From JACDAV01 sp036556145 (GTDB lineage Bacteria > Chloroflexota > Limnocylindria > Limnocylindrales > CSP1-4): 57,351 nt of DNA. Position numbers and translations under genes: made by a program. Of this stretch, positions 8,691-17,126 are shown one piece after another. The notes below the pieces were generated by a model. It searched no databases and was not told the origin of the DNA. It saw only the letters and a list, made by a program, of their open reading frames with translations. The DNA is taken from the NCBI GenBank assembly GCA_036556145.1, contig DATBKB010000023.1, positions 1-57,351 on the forward strand, in the 5' to 3' direction. Within the stretch, counting starts at the first letter, position 1; each line of letters begins with the position of its first letter.

Positions 8691-8703
8691 GGGCTTCGGC
8701 CGC

Positions 8704-8709
8704 ACTATA
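8704..8709 (-). promoter_or_regulatory. Candidate -10 element of the FAD oxidase gene
   Basis: On the minus strand the bases read TATAGT, 13 bases before the GTG at 8690. Transcription would start about 7 bases downstream and give a very short leader. This agrees with the short-leader pattern seen at several other genes in the window. Confidence 0.45.
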
Positions 8710-8834
8710 GGCCGAGGCCGATGACAATCGGGCGGATCAAGGCGACGCAGCGGCGAAGCGCGTATCGCGCATCTGAGAGATTCCCTCGCCGGCACGGCGC
8801 GTCCGCGGCGCCATCGGGCTGCTATCGATAGGCC

Positions 8835-8855
8835 ATGCGCGGGGTTTCGCCTTGA
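8835..8855 (+). CDS. Possible 6-codon leader ORF coupled to the GH65 gene
   Basis: ATG at 8835 opens a six-codon frame (MRGVSP) whose TGA at 8853-8855 overlaps the TTG start of the GH65 gene in a TTGA junction. TATCGA at 8823-8828 lies six bases upstream of the ATG, the same spacing as other probable leaderless starts here. The GH65 TTG has no Shine-Dalgarno sequence, so reinitiation from this mini-ORF would explain its translation. This is inference from layout only. Confidence 0.4.
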   Translation: MRGVSP

Positions 8856-10930
8856 GCCCGCCCCTGAGCCCGCCGCCCGTCTTCGAGGCCCGGCGTAACG
8901 AGCTGCCCGCGTACATCTCGAACGGACTCATGGGCATCCGCGTCGTCGACATCCCGCTCGTGCCCGGGACCGCGATCGTCAGCGGCGCCTCGGGTCTCCA
9001 CCCCGTGAAGCAGGTCGAAGCGGCCGCGCGGGCGCCGTATCCGGTCGCCGGCGACATCGTTCTCAACGGCGTCTCGATGCGCGAGGCGATGCACCTCGTC
9101 CGGTTCTGCGAGCAGCGCTACGACTTCTCGACCGGCGAGCTGACGACCCGGTTCGAGTTCCGGCTCGACGGCGTGGTCGCGTCGGCCGAGACGCTGACCT
9201 TCTGCTCGCGGGCGCAGCCAACCCTCGTGCTCCAGCAGACCAGCGTCACGGTCGACGGACCGGCCGACCTCACGTTGCGGGCGATCGTCGACCCGGGCGG
9301 GATTCCGGGCCGCTACCTGCGCCGCCAGGTCGAGACACCCGGCGAGCCGCAGGCCTCGGTGGACGGCTCCCTGCTGTGGGAAACGCTCGGCGCGATGTCG
9401 AGGATCGGGGTTGCATACGACACCGAGTTCGTCGGTTCCGGCGACGTGACGCCGGGACGCGCCGAGTGGGGTGAGCAGAGTCCGCTCGCCAGCGATTACC
9501 GGGTGCGAGCTCGCTCGGGACGTCGCTACGGCGTCCGACAGATCGCCGGCCTCGTCCCGAGCGTGCTTCACAGCGAGCCGGATCGGCAGGCCGTGCGCCT
9601 CGTCAGCCAGGCTGCGAGCGCGGGCTTCGACGAGCTTCGCCGCCGCAATCGGGCTTCATGGGATGAGGTCTGGCGCGCTCGCATCGTCGTCGATGGACCG
9701 GGACCGCGGTGGCAGGAGCTGACCGACGCGGCGATGTTCTACCTGCTCTCGTCGACGCATCTCGCGTCGCCGTCGAGCACGTCGATCTTCGGCCTCGCCC
9801 AGTGGACGGACTACCACTACTACTACGGACACATCATGTGGGACATCGAGACATTCTCGGTCCCCGTCCTCACCCTGCTCAACCCGCCCGCATCGCGATC
9901 GCTACTCGGCTTCCGGACCCGGACGATGGATGCCGCGCGATCGAACGCGAAGATGGCCGGTCATCGCGGCTTGCGCTTTCCGTGGGAGGCCGGCGCGACG
10001 CGGGGCGAGGAGACCGCTCCCGGCGCGGGCAGCGCGTCGTGGTTCGAGGACCACGTCTCGATCGACGTAGCGTTCGCCTTCGCGCAATACGCCCATGCCA
10101 CGGGCGACGGCGAGTTCCTCGAGATGGAGGCGTGGCCGATCCTCCACGGTGTTGCCGACTGGATCGCCAGCCGCGTGACCGAGACGCCGCGGGGCTTCGA
10201 GCTCCACGACGTCATGGGGATCGCGGAGCGCGAGGAACCGTCGAACAACGAGGCGTTCACGCTCATGGGTGCGGCGGTCGTCCTGCGCGAGGCGATCGCG
10301 TGCGCGGAGCGGCTCGGTCGCCATGTCCCGCCCGAGTGGCGCCGCGTCGCCGACGGGCTTGTGCTGCCGATGGACGCCGATCGCACGCACGTGATCAGCC
10401 ACGACGGCTGGCGCTCGACCGAGTCGAAGGGTGCGACGCCAGGGCCGCTCGCCGGGATCTTCCCGGTCTGGTATCCGCTGCCGGCTGACGTCGAGCAGGC
10501 AACCCTGCGGCGATACCTCGACCTCGCCGACAGCTACGTCGGCTCGCCCATGCTCTCGGCGTTCTACGGCGTCTGGGCCTGCTGGGCCGGCGACCGGGCC
10601 CGCGCTGCCCGACTCCTCGACGAGGGATACGCACAGCTCCACGCCGGGCGCTTCCTCCAGACCCTCGAGACGCGCCCGGATCGAGCGCCGGAAACGCCTC
10701 GCGCCGGCCCGTTCTTCGCCAACCTCGGGGCCTACCTGTCGGGACTCCTGTACGGCTTTCCGGCATTGCGGATCGGGCCCGAGGACCCGGCGACGTGGCC
10801 GCAGCGGCCGGTCGTGCTCCCGGAGGGCTGGCGCTCGATCGAGGTCGAACGGGCGTGGATCCGCGGCCGCCCAGTGTCGATCGTCGCCCGCCACGGCGCC
10901 GACCGCGCGGAGCTCCGGCCCGCCGACTGA
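8852..10930 (+). CDS. Glycoside hydrolase family 65 protein
   Basis: This 692-residue protein has the GH65 layout: an N-terminal beta-sandwich (about residues 1-270), an (alpha/alpha)6 barrel (about 280-640) and a small C-terminal beta domain. The barrel holds TDYHYYYGHIMWDIETFSVP, matching the WD(I/T)E substrate motif, and HDVMGIAEREEPSNNEAF, which occupies the place of the catalytic G-P-D-E-Y...NN(A/Y) segment; Glu of GIAE would be the general acid. Family members are alpha-glucoside phosphorylases or hydrolases such as the ATHL1 type. The altered motif and the lack of an obvious phosphate-binding loop leave open which this is. The start is TTG, coupled to a mini-ORF. Confidence 0.85.
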   Translation: MSPPLSPPPVFEARRNELPAYISNGLMGIRVVDIPLVPGTAIVSGASGLHPVKQVEAAARAPYPVAGDIVLNGVSMREAMHLVRFCEQRYDFSTGELTTRFEFRLDGVVASAETLTFCSRAQPTLVLQQTSVTVDGPADLTLRAIVDPGGIPGRYLRRQVETPGEPQASVDGSLLWETLGAMSRIGVAYDTEFVGSGDVTPGRAEWGEQSPLASDYRVRARSGRRYGVRQIAGLVPSVLHSEPDRQAVRLVSQAASAGFDELRRRNRASWDEVWRARIVVDGPGPRWQELTDAAMFYLLSSTHLASPSSTSIFGLAQWTDYHYYYGHIMWDIETFSVPVLTLLNPPASRSLLGFRTRTMDAARSNAKMAGHRGLRFPWEAGATRGEETAPGAGSASWFEDHVSIDVAFAFAQYAHATGDGEFLEMEAWPILHGVADWIASRVTETPRGFELHDVMGIAEREEPSNNEAFTLMGAAVVLREAIACAERLGRHVPPEWRRVADGLVLPMDADRTHVISHDGWRSTESKGATPGPLAGIFPVWYPLPADVEQATLRRYLDLADSYVGSPMLSAFYGVWACWAGDRARAARLLDEGYAQLHAGRFLQTLETRPDRAPETPRAGPFFANLGAYLSGLLYGFPALRIGPEDPATWPQRPVVLPEGWRSIEVERAWIRGRPVSIVARHGADRAELRPAD

Positions 10931-10964
10931 CGGCCCGCGATCGCGGTCCGGGACACCGACCCGC

Positions 10965-11051
10965 GCTCGCGACGACCCAAAGGCCCAGGGCGGCGAGCGC
11001 AAGCGCCAGGACGCGCCGGAATGCCGCCTCGGGCAGCCGCCGCAGGATCGG
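10965..11051 (-). pseudogene. Remnant of a TauE/SafE-like permease C-terminus
   Basis: On the minus strand a 29-residue stretch reads PILRRLPEAAFRRVLALALA followed by ALGLWVVAS. It resembles the last transmembrane helix of TSUP (TauE/SafE) permeases, with a basic R-R-L-P-E loop before a hydrophobic helix. No start, stop or remaining helices are attached; the frame simply runs into the GH65 gene on the other strand. It abuts a second remnant on the plus strand. Identification is tentative, because a short hydrophobic stretch can arise by chance in GC-rich DNA. Confidence 0.35.
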
Positions 11052-11055
11052 CCGC

Positions 11056-11210
11056 GACGAGTTCCTGCCGCCGATGTTCGTCGACCGGCCGGCCTGGGGC
11101 GCGGCGCTGCTGAGCGGATCCGAGGTCTCCGGCCGGGCCAACGTCTACGAAGCGACGTTCCGGCTGGCCGTGCTCGACAAGGCCGGCCACGTCCTGGTCG
11201 GCTCAGGCCG
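11056..11210 (+). pseudogene. Remnant of a Gmad2-type immunoglobulin-like domain
   Basis: The plus strand encodes DEFLPPMFVDRPAWGAALLS, then SEVSGRANVYEATFRLAVLD and AGHVLVGS. This matches the first half of Gmad2 (spore germination/sporulation Ig-like) domains, which read roughly I-x-V-x-x-P-x-x-G-x-x-V-x-x-P-x-x-V-x-G-x-A-N-V-x-E-A. The second half of the domain is missing and the frame runs into the antisense of the malic enzyme C-terminus. No start codon with a ribosome site is present. It looks like a gene fragment left by deletion or rearrangement. Confidence 0.6.
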
Positions 11211-12975
11211 GGACGAACGGCGCGTACTCCGGCTGCCACATCGCGCGATCGACGGCCGGCTCGATCTGGTCATCGCGATACTGGCGCCCGTAGCCACTGT
11301 CGCGGAGGTGCCGGACGACCTCGATCGCGATCGTCCTGGCGATGGATCGCAGCTCCGCCACCGGCGGGTAGATCGCGCCGGCCGCCAGGCGTTCCGCGCC
11401 GACGCGCGCGGCGAGGGCGCGGGCCGCAACGAGGAACGCGTCGTCAGGCACCTCGCGCGCCTCGGCCACGATGGCCCCGAGCCCGACGCCCGGGAAGACG
11501 AAGACGTTGTTGGCCTGGCCGATCGTCCGGCGGCCGTCCGGCCGCTCGACGTCGCGGCTCGGACTGCCTGTCGCCACGAGGGCCCGTCCGTCGCTCCACT
11601 CGAGGACCTCGGCCGGCTGCGCCTCGGCCCGGTCGCCCGGGTTCGACAGCGGCAGGATGATCGGCTCGTCGCTCTGACCGGCGACCTCGCGAACAAGGGC
11701 CTCCGAGAAGGCCCCGCGGCAGCCCGTCGCGCCGATGAGCACCGTTGCCCGGAGCGCCCGGGCGAGGCGGACCGGATCGACCAGATCGGCGGGCGTCAAG
11801 CCGGCGTCGAGGAACCAGGCCGGGTCGACGGCGAACGGCCGCTGGTCCTCGGCCAGCTCGGCTCGGCCCTGGTGGACCAGCCCGTGGCGGTCCATGAGCG
11901 CGAGGCGCGGGCCGATGTCGCTGCGACCGCCCTCGTCGGCGATCTCGCGGCGGATGAGCCGGGCGATGCCGATTGCGGCCGCGCCGGCACCGAGGATCAG
12001 GAACCGGTCCTCGGCAAGGCCCTGGCCCTTCCGGGCGGCGAGGAGCCCTCCGAGGACCACCCCACCAGTGCCCTGGACGTCGTCGTTGAAGCTCGGCAAC
12101 CGGTGGCGATAGCGGTCGAGGATGCGGAGCGCGTTGTGCTGCTTGAAGTCCTCCCACTGCAGGACGGCCGCGGGGAAGACCTGTCGGACGGCCTCGACGA
12201 ACGCCTCGACGACATCGTCGTAGGCGGTGCCGCGCAGTCGAGGTGCTCGATGGCCGAGGTACAGCGGGTCGTCGAGGAGCTCGGTGCGGTCGGTCCCGAC
12301 GTCGAGCGAAACCGGCAGCGTCCAGGCCGGGTAGATGCCGGCGGCGGCGGTGTAGAGGGCCAGCTTGCCGACCGGGATGGCCATCCCGCCGGCACCCTGG
12401 TCGCCGAGACCGAGGATCCGCTCGTTGTCGGTCACGACGATGAGGCGGATGTCGTCGCCGGCCGCGGCGAGGATCTCGTCCATCCGCCCGACATCGGCCG
12501 GCGTGAGCCAGATGCCGCGCGGTCGGCGGAAGATGTGGCTGAACTCCTGGCAGGCGCGACCGACCGTGGGCGTATAAACGATCGGCAGGAACTCCTCGAG
12601 GTTGCCGGTCAGGACCCGGTAGAAGAGGGTCTCGTTGCGGTCCTGGAGTGCGGCCAGGCCGATGTACCGCTCGAGCTCTTCGGGCTTGCGGCGGACGTGC
12701 TCGAGCTCGAGCGCGACCTGCTCGTCGATCGTCGTCACGCGGGATGGCAGCAGCCCGCGCAGACCGAGCGTGTCGCGCTCCTCCTCGCTGAACGCGGTGC
12801 CCTTGTTGAGCAGCGCCTGGCCGATGACCGCCTGGCCGCGCTCGCGGACGGGCCGAACGCCGTGCGGTGCCTCGAGCGGCAGCCGGGGGCCGGCCGGCTC
12901 GACCGCCGGCCGCGCCGGGCTCGGACCGTTGCGACGGGTCCGGATCGGGACGGGTGCGTCGACGAGCGATCTCAT
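11203..12975 (-). CDS. NAD(P)-dependent malic enzyme
   Basis: This protein of about 590 residues oxidatively decarboxylates malate to pyruvate and CO2. The malic N-terminal domain has LPIVYTPTVGRACQEFSHIF with the catalytic Tyr, and VVTDNERILGLGDQGAGGMA. Metal ligands fall in LPSFNDDVQGTGGVVLGGLL. The NAD domain starts with FLILGAGAAAIGIARLIRRE, and the C-terminal half has LPLSNPGDRAEAQPAEVLEW and ALVATGSPSRDV. The size fits the large (ScfA/MaeA-like) bacterial and eukaryotic type. ATG at 12975 immediately follows GGAGG, so spacing is unusually tight; the first 40 residues are not conserved-looking and the true start may be further in. Confidence 0.92.
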   Translation of the reverse strand: MRSLVDAPVPIRTRRNGPSPARPAVEPAGPRLPLEAPHGVRPVRERGQAVIGQALLNKGTAFSEEERDTLGLRGLLPSRVTTIDEQVALELEHVRRKPEELERYIGLAALQDRNETLFYRVLTGNLEEFLPIVYTPTVGRACQEFSHIFRRPRGIWLTPADVGRMDEILAAAGDDIRLIVVTDNERILGLGDQGAGGMAIPVGKLALYTAAAGIYPAWTLPVSLDVGTDRTELLDDPLYLGHRAPRLRGTAYDDVVEAFVEAVRQVFPAAVLQWEDFKQHNALRILDRYRHRLPSFNDDVQGTGGVVLGGLLAARKGQGLAEDRFLILGAGAAAIGIARLIRREIADEGGRSDIGPRLALMDRHGLVHQGRAELAEDQRPFAVDPAWFLDAGLTPADLVDPVRLARALRATVLIGATGCRGAFSEALVREVAGQSDEPIILPLSNPGDRAEAQPAEVLEWSDGRALVATGSPSRDVERPDGRRTIGQANNVFVFPGVGLGAIVAEAREVPDDAFLVAARALAARVGAERLAAGAIYPPVAELRSIARTIAIEVVRHLRDSGYGRQYRDDQIEPAVDRAMWQPEYAPFVPA

Positions 12976-13250
12976 CCTCCGGCCAGACTGCGATCGGCCG
13001 TCTCGGCGGGCACGGGCCGTCGGTCGCCAAAGGCGGGGGCCGAAGGACATCCGGCCCGTCCGGCCACCCGGCGGCGCCGGAACAGGACCCTTGGGTGGTG
13101 TCCGGCACCCTCCGCAATAGGGCACAACCCACCACGCACGCCTTTCGGGGCCATTTTCGGGCCGAATTGGGCATGGCCCGCGGTGCTGGGGCGTCTACTC
13201 TTCCCGCTGGAGGGGCCTCCTGTGGTCGTTCGGCTCGTCGAGGGGTCGCG

Positions 13251-15074
13251 ATGACGACGGCATCCGTGCCGGAGCGTCGGCCGCGGCCGTGGCCTCGGCC
13301 CTGGACGCCGCCTCGACGTTGGGTCCTCGGGATCGTCGTGGCGCTCGGCCTTCTCCTCGCCGTTGCCGCCGTTGCAGCGGTCGCCTTCGAGAACGCCTAT
13401 GCCGGCCGTGCGTTGCCGGGCGTGTCGATCGCGGGCGTCGACGTGACGGGCCTTTCGCCAGCCGAGGCGCGCGATCGGATCGCCGCAATCGCGACCGAGC
13501 CGTCGGCGCTGACCGTCGTCATCGGCTCGCGCACGGTCACGGTGCCGGCCGCGGTCTTCGGCCGGACCGCCGACGTCGATGGTGCCGTGGCGGCCGCGAT
13601 GGCGGCGGGCCGAGGCGGCGGCCTCCTGGCCGACGCCGGCGACCGGCTGGCGCTCCTGACGGGCGGCCGCGACATCTCGCTTTCGGTCTCGATCGACGAG
13701 GCGAGGCTCGAGCGCTGGCTCGCCGTGTCGGCGATGCTCGTCGGCCGCCGGGCGGTCGACGCGATGGTCGTCACGACGCCAACCGGCTGGGAGCAGCGGT
13801 CCGACACGTTCGGGGTCGGGCTCGACGAGACGGCGTCGGGCGACATGATCCGGGCGGCGCTCCTCGGCGGTCAGCCGCTCGCGGGACCGCTGACGCTGCC
13901 GATCCGTCCGCTGGCGCCGGTCGTCGACGATCTCGACGTCTCGATCGCGATCGGCAAGGCGAACCGCATGGCCGCCGACGTGAAGCTCGCCCTCGGTGAC
14001 GAGGACTGGACGCTCGCCGGCGCAAAGGTCCGCACGGCGATCGGCTTCGCCGTCCAGGGCGGCGAGCTCGTGCCGGTCGTCGATGCCGAGGCGCTACAGA
14101 AGGCCCTCGCGGCGATCGCGAAGGACGTCAAGGTCGCGCCCGTGCAGACCATCTTCCTCACGACGAAGTACGGGTCGGTCTTCGGTCATGTGCCGGGGCG
14201 GGCCGGTCGGAACCTCGACACGGCGACCACGGCCACCCGCATCGTCGAGCAGCTGTACGCCCGTCGCGACGGTGGGAGCGGCAGCAACATGCCGGTCACG
14301 GTCGCGACCGTCGCGGTCCAGCCGAAGATCAGCGCCGAGGAAGCCGCGAAGATCGCGCCCCGCATGACGCGCATCTCGGGCTGGACGACGCGGTTCGTCG
14401 TCAGCGAGAAGAACGGCTTCGGCAACAACATCATCCTGCCCGCGCGGTACATCAACGGGACCGTCGTGCGGCCGGGTGAGGTGTTCGACTTCTGGCGCGC
14501 CGTCGGGCCGATCACGCCGGCTCGCGGCTTCCGGATGGGCGGGATCATCCAGGGCGGTCACACGGTCCCCACGGGCGCGATCGGCGGCGGCATCTGCTCG
14601 GCGTCGACGACGATGTTCAACGCGGCCGCCCGCGGCGGGTACCAGATCCTCGAGCGCCACGCGCACTACTACTACATCACGCGCTATCCGCTCGGGCTCG
14701 ACGCCACGGTGTCGAAGTCCGGCGGCGTCAGCACCGAGAACATGCGCTTCCGGAACGACACCGGCAGCTCGCTGTTCATCCGCGGCCTCGCCGGGGGCGG
14801 CTGGGTGCGCTTCGAGATCTACTCGCTGCCGACCGGACGGAGCGTCTCCTTCACGCGGCCCAGCGTGTCGAACGTCAGGCCCGCGGTCGACAAGATCGTG
14901 AAGACGTCGAGCCTGCGCCGTGGTCGCACCGACCGGCAGGAGTACCCGGCGAACGGCATGAACGTCGTCGTCAGCCGGATCGTCCGGGATGCCCGCGGCA
15001 AGGTCATCCACCGCAACACGTGGGTCAGCCACTACGGCCGCGTGGACGGCATCCTGCTCGTCGGCACGGGCTAG
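13251..15074 (+). CDS. VanW family protein with PG-binding_4 domains
   Basis: This 607-residue envelope protein starts with a basic/proline N-terminus and one transmembrane helix (about residues 25-45, VLGIVVALGLLLAVAAVAAV). Two PG-binding_4 domains follow at about 50-180 (GVSIAGVDVTGLSPAEARDR) and 220-330. The VanW domain at about 385-520 contains VVRPGEVFDFWRAVGPITPA, GAIGGGICSASTTMFNAAAR and LERHAHYYYITRYPLGLDAT. A beta-rich C-terminal segment completes it. VanW proteins are linked to vancomycin clusters by name only; cell-wall association is the safest reading. ATG at 13251 precedes the basic stretch. A strong hairpin follows at 15095-15128. Confidence 0.88.
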   Translation: MTTASVPERRPRPWPRPWTPPRRWVLGIVVALGLLLAVAAVAAVAFENAYAGRALPGVSIAGVDVTGLSPAEARDRIAAIATEPSALTVVIGSRTVTVPAAVFGRTADVDGAVAAAMAAGRGGGLLADAGDRLALLTGGRDISLSVSIDEARLERWLAVSAMLVGRRAVDAMVVTTPTGWEQRSDTFGVGLDETASGDMIRAALLGGQPLAGPLTLPIRPLAPVVDDLDVSIAIGKANRMAADVKLALGDEDWTLAGAKVRTAIGFAVQGGELVPVVDAEALQKALAAIAKDVKVAPVQTIFLTTKYGSVFGHVPGRAGRNLDTATTATRIVEQLYARRDGGSGSNMPVTVATVAVQPKISAEEAAKIAPRMTRISGWTTRFVVSEKNGFGNNIILPARYINGTVVRPGEVFDFWRAVGPITPARGFRMGGIIQGGHTVPTGAIGGGICSASTTMFNAAARGGYQILERHAHYYYITRYPLGLDATVSKSGGVSTENMRFRNDTGSSLFIRGLAGGGWVRFEIYSLPTGRSVSFTRPSVSNVRPAVDKIVKTSSLRRGRTDRQEYPANGMNVVVSRIVRDARGKVIHRNTWVSHYGRVDGILLVGTG

Positions 15075-15094
15075 CGCGACGAGACCAGGGACAT

Positions 15095-15128
15095 CGCGAA
15101 GGGCCCCGCCTCGGCGGGGCCCTTCGCG
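15095..15128. terminator. Bidirectional terminator between VanW and Hsp20 genes
   Basis: A perfect 16-bp inverted repeat (arms 15095-15110 and 15113-15128) lies between two convergent genes, 20 bases past the VanW stop and 18 bases before the Hsp20 stop. The 2-base gap means the loop will open to about four bases. It is well placed to stop both transcripts. Confidence 0.8.
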
Positions 15129-15146
15129 TGTTGGCGAGAGACCAGG

Positions 15147-15593
15147 TCAGACCGGAACGACCTTGAGGTGCTTCGGCTTGACTTCCTCGGTCTTCGGCAG
15201 GGTCAGGATGAGGAGCCCGTCCTTGAACGTCGCCTTGGCGGCCTCGGCCTTGATCGGGGTCGGGAGCGCGAAGGTGCGGGTGAAGGTGCCGCGATGCAGC
15301 TCCTTGTAGACGTAGCCGAGCTCGATCTCCTTCTTCTCCTCCATGTACTTGCCGGTGATCGTCACCATCTCGTCGGCGATCGTGACCTCGACCTCCTCCG
15401 GCGTGACGCCCGGCAGCGCGACCTTGGCGATCACGGCCTCGGGCGTCGTGTAGAGATCGAGCGGCGGGAGCACCGGGCGCTCGCCGTTCAGCGGCCAGAT
15501 CGGGCGGAAGAACCGCTCGTCGAACATTCGCTCGACGGCGTCACGGAGCGTGACCATCTCGGCAAATGGCGACGGACGACGCATGAGGGTCAT
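15147..15593 (-). CDS. Hsp20 / alpha-crystallin small heat-shock protein (second copy)
   Basis: This 148-residue small heat-shock protein has an alpha-crystallin domain from about residue 48 to 140: LDLYTTPEAVIAKVALPGVT at the start, ELHRGTFTRTFALPTPI centrally and FKDGLLILTLPKTEEVKPKH at the end. The C-terminal LKVVPV could serve as the I/V-x-I/V oligomerisation motif. AGGAGG seven bases upstream of the ATG at 15593 fixes the start. It is a paralogue of the Hsp20 at 4.6 kb but stands alone and converges on the VanW gene. The upstream region carries inverted repeats discussed separately. Confidence 0.93.
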   Translation of the reverse strand: MTLMRRPSPFAEMVTLRDAVERMFDERFFRPIWPLNGERPVLPPLDLYTTPEAVIAKVALPGVTPEEVEVTIADEMVTITGKYMEEKKEIELGYVYKELHRGTFTRTFALPTPIKAEAAKATFKDGLLILTLPKTEEVKPKHLKVVPV

Positions 15594-15735
15594 CGGACAA
15601 CCTCCTGTCCAGGCCCGGGGAGGCGGGCCGCGCATTGGTGGCATCCGGTCCCGGGCGACACTGAACTGTGGCCCGCGGACGGTCGCGGCGGCCAGAGCCG
15701 GGCGAACCGTTCTGACGGGACAGTCGTCCCGATCT

Positions 15736-15779
15736 GCCTACGCCGGCCCCGACCCGGGACGCCGCCGAGCTGCGTAGGC
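15736..15779. promoter_or_regulatory. Long inverted repeat upstream of the second Hsp20
   Basis: GCCTACGC (15736-15743) and GCGTAGGC (15772-15779) form an 8-bp perfect inverted repeat with a 28-base spacer, in the 202-base region between the Zn-ribbon gene stop and the Hsp20 start. CGGGAC-N4-GTCCCG at 15716-15731 is a second, shorter repeat. A CTACGC/GCGTAG pair also occurs upstream of the first Hsp20. It could be an operator, or the terminator of the Zn-ribbon gene. Confidence 0.35.
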
Positions 15780-15795
15780 GCGGCGGCTGGCGCCG

Positions 15796-16413
15796 TTACG
15801 AGGCCGGTGGCGTGTAGATCACCCGGATCGTCTTCTTCGTCGACTGGTCGTCGCCGATGCGGAAGGTGAGCTTGTTCTCGCCGTCCTTGAGGCCCACGGT
15901 CATCGCCCAGTGCCCGGTGCCGTCCGCGGTCGTGTGCTGATCCGGCGCGAGGCTGACGTCCCTGGTGATCGTGAGGCCGGGCGGGGCCATGCCGATGACG
16001 GTGACGTCCTTCGTCGCGACCTGCTGGCCGTCGGTCGGGCTGATGATCGCGATGCCGGTGATCGGCGGCGTCGGGGCGGCCGACGGTGTCGGGGTCGGCG
16101 TCGGTTGCCCCGGCAGGGCGGGCGCACCACCGTCCCGTGTGAGCCAGCCGTAGCCGAGAAGGCCGAGCGCGACGATGATCGCCGGGAGGAGGAGGCCCGT
16201 GCCGCGGCGCGTCTCGACGCGCCGCTCGGTCACCGGTTCGGCGGCGGGCACGCGCTCGGCGGCGGGGACCGACTGGGCAACCGCGACCCGCTCGGTCTCC
16301 GAGTCCTTCGCGGTGGCGGCACCGTCGACCTGGCGACCACATCCGGGACAGAACGCCATCTCGGGCGCGAGGCGGGTCCCGCACTGGGGGCAGAACCGGT
16401 TGAGCACCGTCAT
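15796..16413 (-). CDS. Zn-ribbon, single-TM protein with C-terminal Ig-like domain
   Basis: The 205-residue protein begins with a zinc ribbon, FCPQCGTRLAPEMAFCPGCG, at residues 7-26. A charged linker and one transmembrane helix (about residues 75-93, LLLPAIIVALGLLGYGWL) follow, then a Pro/Thr linker (PTPTPTPSAAPTPP) and a beta-rich domain of about 85 residues (IAIISPTDGQQVATKDVTVI, then DGENKLTFRIGDDQSTK) that resembles bacterial Ig-like repeats. The layout places the ribbon in the cytosol and the Ig-like domain outside. Function is unknown. ATG at 16413 follows GGGGGAG at 11 bases; an overlapping TTG is also possible. Confidence 0.8.
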   Translation of the reverse strand: MTVLNRFCPQCGTRLAPEMAFCPGCGRQVDGAATAKDSETERVAVAQSVPAAERVPAAEPVTERRVETRRGTGLLLPAIIVALGLLGYGWLTRDGGAPALPGQPTPTPTPSAAPTPPITGIAIISPTDGQQVATKDVTVIGMAPPGLTITRDVSLAPDQHTTADGTGHWAMTVGLKDGENKLTFRIGDDQSTKKTIRVIYTPPAS

Positions 16414-16485
16414 CAACCGATCGTCTCCCCCGCGGTGCTGCAAATGCGCAACATGGACGGTGGCGGCTCGTGCAGACTGCCGAGC

Positions 16486-17100
16486 ATGATGCCTGCACCC
16501 CGGGCGCTGGGCCGCGCGCTCGCACTGTCGGCGGTGAGCGTCGCCTGGGGCGCCCTCGTCGGTTCGATTGCGGTCGTCCTCGCGGTCGCGACGGGAAGCC
16601 TCTCACTGCTCGGGTTCGGAATGGACTCCGCGATCGACGCCGGCGCGTCGGTGGTCCTCATGTGGCGGTTCCTGATCGAGCGGCGCCACCCGCATCGGGC
16701 CGAGCGCGTGGAGCGCGTGGCGGAAGGCGCCGTCGGCCTGGCGCTCGCCGCGCTCGCCGTCTACCTTCTCGCCGGGGCATCCTCGGCGTTGCTGGCCGGC
16801 GATCAACCGGAACGATCGGACGCGGCGACCGTCCTGCTGATCGCCTCGGTGGTGTTCCTGCCCGGCCTCTCCATCGCCAAGTGGCGCGTCGCGAGGCGGC
16901 TGAGCAGCCGAGCGCTCCGCGCCGACAGCCTCCTCACGGGCGTCGCCGGCCTCCTCGCAGGCATCGGTCTCGTGAGCACCCTCGTCACCGCGTGGTTCGG
17001 GCTGTGGTGGGCCGACGCCGTGGCGGCGATCGTCGTCGCCGCGCTGGTGGCGCCGGAAGCGGTGGGCGCGATCCGGAGTGCGCGTTCCCCGGCCGAGTGA
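16486..17100 (+). CDS. CDF-like cation efflux family membrane protein (TM domain only)
   Basis: The 204-residue protein has six predicted transmembrane helices resembling the membrane domain of cation diffusion facilitators. LLGFGMDSAIDAGASVVLMW corresponds to helix II with an Asp-x-x-x-Asp pair, and ALRADSLLTGVAGLLAG with WWADAVAAIVVAALVAPEA corresponds to helices V-VI with their acidic residues. CDF proteins exchange Zn2+, Co2+ or Fe2+ for protons. The family's cytosolic C-terminal domain is absent, as in several small homologues, and the usual second-helix H/D-x-x-x-D is H-less here. Start is uncertain among ATG 16453, 16486 and 16489; the gene is divergent from the Zn-ribbon gene. Confidence 0.75.
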   Translation: MMPAPRALGRALALSAVSVAWGALVGSIAVVLAVATGSLSLLGFGMDSAIDAGASVVLMWRFLIERRHPHRAERVERVAEGAVGLALAALAVYLLAGASSALLAGDQPERSDAATVLLIASVVFLPGLSIAKWRVARRLSSRALRADSLLTGVAGLLAGIGLVSTLVTAWFGLWWADAVAAIVVAALVAPEAVGAIRSARSPAE

Positions 17101-17126
17101 TGCCGGGCGCCGCATCGCGCCGTCGG

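Noticed and set aside
12976..13125. N-terminal extension of malic enzyme by 50 codons
   Set aside because: Extension is Arg/Gly/Pro-rich without family similarity; ATG 12975 is closer to the conserved domain.
12867..13250. Upstream in-frame extension of the VanW gene
   Set aside because: It overlaps the malic enzyme start and has no domain; ATG 13251 precedes the basic N-terminus and TM helix.
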